Origin: Cyanobacteria bacterium M_surface_10_m2_119
GTDB lineage: Bacteria; Cyanobacteriota; Cyanobacteriia; PCC-6307; Cyanobiaceae
Length of the DNA stretch: 64,000 nt
Direction of reading: 5' to 3'
NCBI GenBank assembly: GCA_016882525.1
Contig: VGPU01000007.1
Coordinates: forward strand, 1-64,000
Shown one piece after another: positions 53,001 to 60,258 of the stretch. The position numbers were made by a program, and so were the translations under genes. The number at the start of each line of letters is the position of its first letter. Positions within the stretch are counted from its first letter, which is position 1. The notes beneath the pieces are model-generated. The model did no database searches. It had not been told where the DNA came from and saw only the letters and a list, made by a program, of their open reading frames with translations.

Positions 53001-53228
53001 GCCTTCGTGGAAGGCAATCCCCAGGTGCGCTTCGACGACGACCTGGCCCTCGACGTGGTGATCGGCCACGCCGTGCGGGTCGGCTGGCAGCAGAGCCATC
53101 CCCAGGTGCCCGCCGATGCCTACGGACAGCACAAGGCCGCGGCCTGGGATCGCTTCTACCGCGCCTCCCCCGCCGACTGCCGCCGCTGGCAGCTGGAGGC
53201 CCTCAAGGAGTTGAGCCTGGGCGGCTGA
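50013..53228 (+). CDS. Phosphorylase kinase alpha/beta-like (GH15-related) protein
   Basis: [10 protein letters not shown]...[147 protein letters not shown]; collinear with PHKA/PHKB as remembered. Confidence 0.92.
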   Translation: [1071 protein letters not shown]

Positions 53229-53250
53229 GGCCGCCTCCGCAGGGGCCGCC

Positions 53251-54243
53251 TCAGATCGGCTGCTCGAGGCTCATGCAGAGGTTGGGCTGCTCCACGCACT
53301 GCTCGATCAGGTCGGCCAGCAGCAGGGCACGGGAGGCCTGCAGGCCATCCACCGCCGGCGACTCCTCGCCGCGCACGCAGGCCAGGAAGTGCTCCAGCTC
53401 GGCGTAAAGAGGCTCGATCGAGGTGGTGCTCACCTCCTCGATCACACCATCGGAGCGGTACACGAGCTCGCCATGGTCAGCGCTCACGGACTGGTGGGCA
53501 CGGCGGTGGATATGGAGCGTGCGGTTGAGAAAGTCGGTCTCCACCAGGCTCCCGCGACAGTGGGCGCTGAGGCTGCGGATCTTGCGGTGGGCCATCTTGC
53601 TGGCCGTCAGGCTGGCCACCACACCGTTGGCGAAGGCCAGGGTGGCATTCACGTAGTCGATCGGGCCCTCGCTGCTGCGGCCCCCGGCCGCCGCCAGGCG
53701 CACCACCGGGGCACCGGCGAGTTCGAGCACGAGGTCGATGTCGTGGATCATCAGGTCGAGCACCACCGACACGTCGTTGGCCCGATCGGGATTGGGGCTG
53801 TGGCGGCGGGCCTCCAGCACCACCACCTCCTCGTTGGTCACGACCTTGAGCAGCTCGCGGAACGCGGGGTTGAAGCGCTCGATGTGACCCACCTGCAGCA
53901 GCACCCCGGCACGGTCGGCGGCACCGATCAGCTCGGCGGCCTCCTCCTGGCTGGCCGCGATCGGCTTCTCGATCAGCACATGGCGGCCGGCCTGCAGACA
54001 GACCAGACCCACGCGGTGATGCAGGAGGGTGGGCACGGCGATGCAGACGGCATCCACCTCCGGCAGCAGGTCGGCGTAATCGGCAAACCAGCGGCAACCG
54101 AACTGTTCGGTGGCCAGCCGGCCGCGCTCTGCGTCGGGATCGGCCACACCCACCAGCACGGCATCCTTGATCAGGCTGAGCACGCGGGCGTGATGCCAGC
54201 CCATGTTGCCGATGCCGATCACCCCCACTCGGACCGGATTCAT
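53251..54243 (-). CDS. Gfo/Idh/MocA family oxidoreductase
   Basis: VRVGVIGIGNMGWHHARVL, AGRHVLIEKPIAAS, VGHIERFNPAFREL, VVLDLMIHDIDLVLELAG. Confidence 0.93.
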   Translation of the reverse strand: MNPVRVGVIGIGNMGWHHARVLSLIKDAVLVGVADPDAERGRLATEQFGCRWFADYADLLPEVDAVCIAVPTLLHHRVGLVCLQAGRHVLIEKPIAASQEEAAELIGAADRAGVLLQVGHIERFNPAFRELLKVVTNEEVVVLEARRHSPNPDRANDVSVVLDLMIHDIDLVLELAGAPVVRLAAAGGRSSEGPIDYVNATLAFANGVVASLTASKMAHRKIRSLSAHCRGSLVETDFLNRTLHIHRRAHQSVSADHGELVYRSDGVIEEVSTTSIEPLYAELEHFLACVRGEESPAVDGLQASRALLLADLIEQCVEQPNLCMSLEQPI

Positions 54244-54296
54244 GGCGGGGGCTCTCAAACGGGCTGATTATCGGCGATCGGCAAGAGCAGACGCGC

Positions 54297-55577
54297 TCAG
54301 CCGTCCACGGCCGGGGGGCAGTCGATCTGCACCCTGGCGATGCGGGGGCCATCCATGGCCAGGATGCGGAACTGGTAGCCCTGCCAGCGCAGGCCCTCAC
54401 CGGCAGCCGGGATGTGCTGCAGCCGTTCGAGCACGAAGCCGGCCAGGGTGTGATGACCCTCTGCCTCGGGCAGCTGCAGGGGCAGTTGCCGGTTGAGCTC
54501 GAAGATCTCGAGGTCACCTGCGACCGACCAGCAGCCGGGCTCAAGGGGGATCAGGTCGTCATCCGGCTCCAGGGGATTGTCGTCATCGCCGACGATCTCG
54601 CTGGTGAGGTCGGCCACCGTCACCAGTCCTTCGGTGCCGCCGTGTTCATCCACCACCACCAGCAGGGGCTGACCGCTGCGGATCAGAGGGAGCAGGTCGG
54701 CCAGGGAGGTGCTCTCCTGGACCTGGGTCACCGGCCGGATATAGGGCTTCAAAGGGGATTCAGGCTGGAGCAGCCCCTGGGCGATCGGGTCGGCCAGGTG
54801 GCGCAGATCGAGCAGCCCCCGCACGTCATCGAGGGAGCTGCCGATCACCGGGAAGCGGGCGTGGGCGGTGTCGTGCACGGCACGCATCAGCTCGGCGAAG
54901 GTGACCTCCACCGGCAGGGTGACCATGCCGGAGCGGGGCACCATCACCTCCCGCACCAGGGTGTCCCGCAGGGAAAACACCCCCTCGAGGATGTTGCGCT
55001 CATCGGGCATCAACCCGGTGACGCTGCCCGATTCGATCAGCGTCTCCAGCTCTCCAGCCGAGAGCACCGGCACCAGTTCGTCCCAGTTGCGGGGAAGACC
55101 GAGCAGGCGCAGCAGCAGGCCGGCCAGCCGCTCCACCAGGCTGAGCAGCGGCGCCAGGCTGCGGCTCAGGGCATCCAGCAGCGGCGCCAGCCGCAGGGCG
55201 GAGTGCTCGGGACGGTGCAGCACCCAGGCTTTGGGAGCCAGGCCCCCCAGCAGGCTGGCCACGAGCACCAGCAGCAGGAAGACCCCCGCATCCACCCAGG
55301 CCTGGGGCAGGGCGAGGGCGCGGGCCAGCTCCACCCGCTCGGCCAGGCCCCGACCAGCCCAGCCGAGGGCGAGCAGCGCCAGCACCGTGCCCAGCTGGGT
55401 GGCCACCAGGGCCCTGCGGAGACGGCGCTGGAGCTTGGCCACCGCCTCGGCACCAGGCTCCCCGGCTTCCACCAACTGGGCCACCCGGCTGGGCCGCAGC
55501 CGGATCAGGGCCATCTCACCGGCAGAGAAAAAGGCCAGCAGCAGCACCAGCGCCGCCAGAAACACCAGCTGCATCAC
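54297..55577 (-). CDS. CNNM/CorC (hemolysin-related) transporter with CBS pair
   Basis: LLLAFFSAGEMALIRLRPSRVAQL, VREVMVPRSGMVTLPVEVTFAELMRAVHDTAHARFPVIGSSLDDVRGLLDLRHL, LVVVDEHGGTEGLVTVADLTSEIVGD. Confidence 0.93.
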   Translation of the reverse strand: MMQLVFLAALVLLLAFFSAGEMALIRLRPSRVAQLVEAGEPGAEAVAKLQRRLRRALVATQLGTVLALLALGWAGRGLAERVELARALALPQAWVDAGVFLLLVLVASLLGGLAPKAWVLHRPEHSALRLAPLLDALSRSLAPLLSLVERLAGLLLRLLGLPRNWDELVPVLSAGELETLIESGSVTGLMPDERNILEGVFSLRDTLVREVMVPRSGMVTLPVEVTFAELMRAVHDTAHARFPVIGSSLDDVRGLLDLRHLADPIAQGLLQPESPLKPYIRPVTQVQESTSLADLLPLIRSGQPLLVVVDEHGGTEGLVTVADLTSEIVGDDDNPLEPDDDLIPLEPGCWSVAGDLEIFELNRQLPLQLPEAEGHHTLAGFVLERLQHIPAAGEGLRWQGYQFRILAMDGPRIARVQIDCPPAVDG

Positions 55578-55694
55578 GGTGTGGGCCGCTCCCGGCTGGG
55601 GTGAGGCATGGGCGGCAGGACGAGACGTCAGGAACTGGGCAGGATTATCGGGCGGCGGCCTCTGTTAGGACCGGCGCAGCCGCCGCCCAGCCCG

Positions 55695-56981
55695 ATGGTG
55701 CTGCCCGTCCTGCCCCCGGGAGGGCTGCTGCTCGGCTGGAGCCTGCTGCTCCTGGCGGGGGCCGCTGCAGCTGGGTTGGTGATCCTGATCGCCAGCCTGG
55801 TCCAGTTGTTCCGCGAGGCACCGCGGCTGGCTCCCCTGGCAGCCAGCGCATCGGCGACAGGCTCGGAGGCCCGGTCGGACACCACGCTGACGGTGATCGT
55901 TCCGGCCTACAACGAAGCCGCCAACATCGGGGCATGCCTCACCAGCCTGCTGAGCAGTGCTCCTCCCTGCGGCGACTGGCAGGTGCTGCTGGTGGACGAC
56001 GGCTCCAGCGATGGAACCGTCGCGATCGCCCGGGCGGCGGTGGACGCCCTGAAAGGGGAGAGCGGCGCCGAGGGCGCAGCGGAGGGCCGTGTCCGGGATA
56101 CGGCGGCCCGATTCTCCGTGCTGGAGGCAGGCCCCAGGCCGGTCGGCCAGCGCTGGGTGGGCAAGAACTGGGCCTGCTCCCGGGCCGTTGAGGGGGTGAC
56201 CAGCACCTGGGTGCTGTTCATGGATGCCGATGTGCGGGTGCAGCCGGACACCCTGCGGCGGGCCCTGCACCAGGCCCGGGCCGAGGGCGCCGACCTGCTC
56301 ACCCTGGCGCCACGGCTCGTGTGCGGCTGCCTGGCGGAGTGGATGGTGCAGCCGATCATGGCCAGCCTGCTGGGGCTGGGCTTTCCGATCGCTGCCGCGA
56401 ACGACCCGGCCGATTCCACCGCCTTCGCCGCCGGGCCCTTCATGCTCTTCCGCCGCACGACCTATGCCGCGATCGGCGGCCATCGGGACCTGGCCGCTGA
56501 AGTGGTCGAAGACCTGGCCCTGGCCCGTCGCATCAAGGCCGGGGGCTTCCGCCTGCGCTACGTGCTGGGGGTCGATGCCCTGGAACTGCGCATGTACGCC
56601 GATCTGGCAGGCCTCTGGGAGGGCTGGAGCAAGAACTGGTTCCTGGGGCTCGACCGAAGCATTGCCAAGGCCCTGGCCGCGGCAGCGGTGGTGGTGCTGA
56701 TGTTCAGCGGTCCCTGGCTGCTGGCCCCCAGTGCCCTGGTGGCCGCCGCCCTGATCCCCTCAGCCAGAGCCGTGCTGCTGCTGGCCCTGGCCTTGGCCCT
56801 GGTGGCGATCGCCCTGCAGCTGGCCCTGCGGCTGTGGACCCAACGGGCGTTTGGCCTGCCGCTGCGTCACTGGTGGCTGATGGGGGCCGGCGGGCTGCTG
56901 GTCGGCGCCATCGGCCCCACCTCGGTGTGGCGCACGCTCACCGGCCGGGGCTGGACCTGGAAGGGACGCTCCCTCGCTTGA
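55695..56981 (+). CDS. Membrane glycosyltransferase family 2 (CruG/HpnB-like)
   Basis: LTVIVPAYNEAANIGACLTSLL, VLLVDDGSSDGTV, GQRWVGKNWACSRAVEG, VLFMDADVRVQPDTL, C-terminal TMs. Confidence 0.85.
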   Translation: MVLPVLPPGGLLLGWSLLLLAGAAAAGLVILIASLVQLFREAPRLAPLAASASATGSEARSDTTLTVIVPAYNEAANIGACLTSLLSSAPPCGDWQVLLVDDGSSDGTVAIARAAVDALKGESGAEGAAEGRVRDTAARFSVLEAGPRPVGQRWVGKNWACSRAVEGVTSTWVLFMDADVRVQPDTLRRALHQARAEGADLLTLAPRLVCGCLAEWMVQPIMASLLGLGFPIAAANDPADSTAFAAGPFMLFRRTTYAAIGGHRDLAAEVVEDLALARRIKAGGFRLRYVLGVDALELRMYADLAGLWEGWSKNWFLGLDRSIAKALAAAAVVVLMFSGPWLLAPSALVAAALIPSARAVLLLALALALVAIALQLALRLWTQRAFGLPLRHWWLMGAGGLLVGAIGPTSVWRTLTGRGWTWKGRSLA

Positions 56982-57016
56982 GGCCCCGGCGGGGGCGGCG
57001 GAGCTCCCAAGCCGTT

Positions 57017-57937
57017 TCAGGGCGGGTCGGCGGGGGCGCAGAGCTGCTCACTCACCTGCCACAGCCGCCGGCGCTGGTCGGCATCGAGGGCGGCCGGGGC
57101 GACGCGCACCGCCGTGGGCCACCCCCGCAGGCCCCCCAGTTGATCAGGACCGTAATGGCCCCCCGGCACCGCTTCCGCGGCCGTGGCGGCAAAGAGCTGG
57201 GGCAGGGCCCCCATCGCCGCGCTCTGAAAGAGCGGGGCCATCAGCCGGTAGGCCAGGGGCTCCAGCCAGGAACCGCTGGCGGCCACCGAAGCCGGCTGCA
57301 GGTTGGTGCGGGCCACCCCGGGATGCGCCGCCAGGGAGCGCACCGCCTGCCCCTCGGCATCCAGGCGGCGCTGCAGCTCTAGGGCGAACATCACGTTGGC
57401 GAGCTTGCTCTGGCCGTAGGCCTGCCAGCGGTCGTAGCGGCGTTCCCCCTGCAGGTCGTGGAAGCTGATGCGGCCGAAATACTGCGCGCCAGAGGTGACG
57501 GTGACCACCCGGGCATCGGGACGGCCGTGCAGAAGGGGCAAAAGCGCCCGGGTGAGGGCGAAGTGGCCGAGGTGGTTGATGCCGAACTGGCGCTCGAAAC
57601 CGTCGCGGGTGAGGCTGCGCGGCAGCCCCATCACCCCGGCGTTGTTGATGAGCAGATCAAGGCGGCCATAGCGATCGGCCACAGCGGCGGCAGCGGCACC
57701 CACCGAGGCCAGATCGGCCAGATCGAGATCCAGCAGATCGAGAGCACCGCCGCGAACGGAGGGAAACAGGGCCTGCCGGGCCTGCTCAGCCCGCTCGGGT
57801 GAGCGACAGCCCAGGATCACCGTTGCCCCCCGGGCCACGAGGGCACGGGCAGTCTCCAGACCCAGGCCGCTGCTGCCTCCTGTGATCAGGGCCAGCCGGC
57901 CCGTCTGGTCCGGAATGTCAGCGACGGTCCAGGGCAT
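57017..57937 (-). CDS. Short-chain dehydrogenase/reductase
   Basis: LALITGGSSGLGLETARALVARGA (TGxxxGxG), LINNAGVMG, YGQSKLANVMFA (YxxxK). Confidence 0.93.
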   Translation of the reverse strand: MPWTVADIPDQTGRLALITGGSSGLGLETARALVARGATVILGCRSPERAEQARQALFPSVRGGALDLLDLDLADLASVGAAAAAVADRYGRLDLLINNAGVMGLPRSLTRDGFERQFGINHLGHFALTRALLPLLHGRPDARVVTVTSGAQYFGRISFHDLQGERRYDRWQAYGQSKLANVMFALELQRRLDAEGQAVRSLAAHPGVARTNLQPASVAASGSWLEPLAYRLMAPLFQSAAMGALPQLFAATAAEAVPGGHYGPDQLGGLRGWPTAVRVAPAALDADQRRRLWQVSEQLCAPADPP

Positions 57938-58009
57938 GGGGGTCGCGAGGATCGAACTCGCCTAAGGCGGATTATGAGTCCGCTGCATTCACCAGATTGC
58001 TAGACCCCC
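57937..58009 (-). tRNA. tRNA-Met-type (CAU anticodon)
   Basis: GGGGGTCTAGCAATCTGGTGAATGCAGCGGACTCATAATCCGCCTTAGGCGAGTTCGATCCTCGCGACCCCCA; 7-bp acceptor stem GGGGGTC/GACCCCC, loop CTCATAA, TTCGATC T-loop. Confidence 0.93.
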
Positions 58010-58017
58010 GGCCGGGA

Positions 58018-58548
58018 TCACCAGAGGCCCCGCACCGGTGCTGACCAGCTGGTCTCGCCATCCTGCCAGGAACCGGTCGAGGGCTGGACCCCGCTCAGGC
58101 TGCCGGAAAAGCCGTTGGACACATCACCCGTGCGCCAGGGCATCGGGTCGCTCTGCTGCTCCAGCAGCACCTGATAGGTGTTCTGCACCGCCGTGCCATC
58201 CCAGATGATCGTCTGGTCGCGGAAGCCCAGACCCATCACCCGGTTCTCAACGCCGCCGGTGGCAATCCCGAACAGGTCGGTGATCTGATTGGTGAGGCTG
58301 ACGCTCTGGGCGAAGGGGGCACTCCAGGTGTAGAAGCGACGCTCCACCAGCTGGGGAACGGTCTGGACCGTGTCGCAGCGGGTGACCTCCACCGGGGCGG
58401 CAGGGGCCGAACCGGCTGACGCCGTGGGTGGTGCCTCCAGGGTGGTGGTGCAGACCACCGGCGAGGCCAGGGCGGGAGACGCCAGCAGAGGCAGGGTCAG
58501 AGCCAGGCCGGCGAGTGAAACGGGCAGAGCGGAGCGACAGGCAGGCAT
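58018..58548 (-). CDS. Secreted hypothetical protein
   Basis: Signal-peptide-like [93 protein letters not shown]. Confidence 0.75.
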   Translation of the reverse strand: MPACRSALPVSLAGLALTLPLLASPALASPVVCTTTLEAPPTASAGSAPAAPVEVTRCDTVQTVPQLVERRFYTWSAPFAQSVSLTNQITDLFGIATGGVENRVMGLGFRDQTIIWDGTAVQNTYQVLLEQQSDPMPWRTGDVSNGFSGSLSGVQPSTGSWQDGETSWSAPVRGLW

Positions 58549-58612
58549 GGATCGACCGACGACGACAGAACCTCGTAGGACGCAAACTAGTCAATCCGAC
58601 GCGTTTTCACCA

Positions 58613-59251
58613 GTGGCACTCCCGGCCGCCCGACCCGGCATCCAGCTCCCCGCCAGTGCAGCGGCGAAGCGTGCCGAGCTGCTGGAGCGGCTGGCCCGCA
58701 GGGCCTACCGGCATGGGGAGTTCACCCTCGCCTCAGGCCGCCGCAGCCATCACTACGTGAACTGCAAACCCGTGAGCCTCAGCGGGGAGGGACTGGCCCT
58801 GCTGGGATGCCTCTTGCTGGAGCAGGTGGAGCCTGAGGCGTCCGCCGTCGCCGGCCTCACCCTGGGAGCCGATCCGCTGGTGAGCGCCGTCGCCATGGCG
58901 GCCGCCCAGGGGGGCCGCAGCCTCGATGCCCTGATCGTGCGCAAGGAGGCCAAGGGCCACGGCACCGGCGCCTGGCTGGAGGGGCCGCTGCCGGAGCCCG
59001 GCAGCACCATCACCGTGCTGGAGGACGTGGTCACCACCGGCGGGTCCTCCCTCAAGGCGGTGCAGCAGCTGCGACAGGCCGGGTATGTGGTGAAGCGGGT
59101 GGTGACGATCGTTGACCGGCAGGAGGGGGGGCTGGAGGCGATGGTGGCAGCCGGTCTCGAGCTGTGCAGCCTCTTCCTGCTGGAGGACGTGGCGGCCACG
59201 GCGGCTGCCGGCGCAGCAGCAACCGGCGCTTCCGCCGGCCCAGCAGCATGA
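58613..59251 (+). CDS. pyrE: Orotate phosphoribosyltransferase
   Basis: [78 protein letters not shown] 58613 chosen; ATG 58547 would overlap the divergent gene. Confidence 0.88.
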   Translation: MALPAARPGIQLPASAAAKRAELLERLARRAYRHGEFTLASGRRSHHYVNCKPVSLSGEGLALLGCLLLEQVEPEASAVAGLTLGADPLVSAVAMAAAQGGRSLDALIVRKEAKGHGTGAWLEGPLPEPGSTITVLEDVVTTGGSSLKAVQQLRQAGYVVKRVVTIVDRQEGGLEAMVAAGLELCSLFLLEDVAATAAAGAAATGASAGPAA

Positions 59252-60258
59252 GCGCCACCACCACCAGCGTCTGGGACTGGACTCCCGGGCAACCGGCCTG
59301 CAGCCTGCAACCGGCCAGCCTGATCCGGCTGGAGGGCACTGATGCCCTGCGGGTGCTGCATGGCCAGACCAGCGCCGCCATCGAGGGGGCCCGGCCCGGC
59401 CAGTGGATTCCCACCTGCTGCATCAGCCCGACCGCCCGCCTGCGGGCCCTGGCGGAAGTGCTGGTCGACGCCAGTGGAGCCTGGCTGGTGGTGCACTGCG
59501 GCGACGGCGCCCAGGTGCACACGGCCCTGGATCGGGTGCTGTTCCCCGCCGACCGGGTGCGGCTCGGCCCCGTGGAGCCGGTCTGGTGGCTGACGCCCGT
59601 GGCAGGCCCGGGCGAAGCCCTGGACCCGGCCGGCGACGCCGCCATCTGCCAGGAGCTCGCCGATGACCGGGGCTGGCAACTGGGGGGCGGGGCCCTGGGG
59701 CAGGCCCTGGTGCTGCGCAATCCGGACCCAGCCAGCTGGCCCGCGGCCTGGCAGGAGCGCCGGCCCCTCGACGCCCATGGGCAGGAGCGCTGGCGCCTGC
59801 AGGAGGGCCTGCCCGCAGCTCCCGGCGAACTCAATGAGGACCACAACCCCTTCGAACTCGGCCTGGCCGCGCGGGTGAGCCTGACCAAGGGCTGCTACGT
59901 GGGCCAGGAAACCCTGGCGAAGCTCGCCACCTACGACGGCGTGAAACAGCAGCTGCGCCGCTGGCACTGGCCCCACACCCCTGGGGAGCGGGCGCCCGAG
60001 CCGGCTGATGAGCTCTGGGCCGGTCCAACCACCCCTGCCGCGCCCTCGGACGCCGCCGCCGGGGAGACCCGCCTTGGCCGGATCACCTCGATGCTCGCCC
60101 TCGACAACGGCGACCGGATCGGCCTGGCGGTGGTGCGTCGCCGCGGCCTCGATCAGGAGCACCTGCGCACTGGCGGCGCCGGCGCGCAGGCCCGGCTCCT
60201 CCTGTCACGCCCCAACCGGTTCATTGATCCACCGATCGGGGCCGGTGGCGCCCGCTGA
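59248..60258 (+). CDS. ygfZ: YgfZ/GcvT-family folate-binding protein
   Basis: [36 protein letters not shown] (K-G-C-Y-x-G-Q-E); ATG overlaps pyrE stop. Confidence 0.88.
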   Translation: MSATTTSVWDWTPGQPACSLQPASLIRLEGTDALRVLHGQTSAAIEGARPGQWIPTCCISPTARLRALAEVLVDASGAWLVVHCGDGAQVHTALDRVLFPADRVRLGPVEPVWWLTPVAGPGEALDPAGDAAICQELADDRGWQLGGGALGQALVLRNPDPASWPAAWQERRPLDAHGQERWRLQEGLPAAPGELNEDHNPFELGLAARVSLTKGCYVGQETLAKLATYDGVKQQLRRWHWPHTPGERAPEPADELWAGPTTPAAPSDAAAGETRLGRITSMLALDNGDRIGLAVVRRRGLDQEHLRTGGAGAQARLLLSRPNRFIDPPIGAGGAR

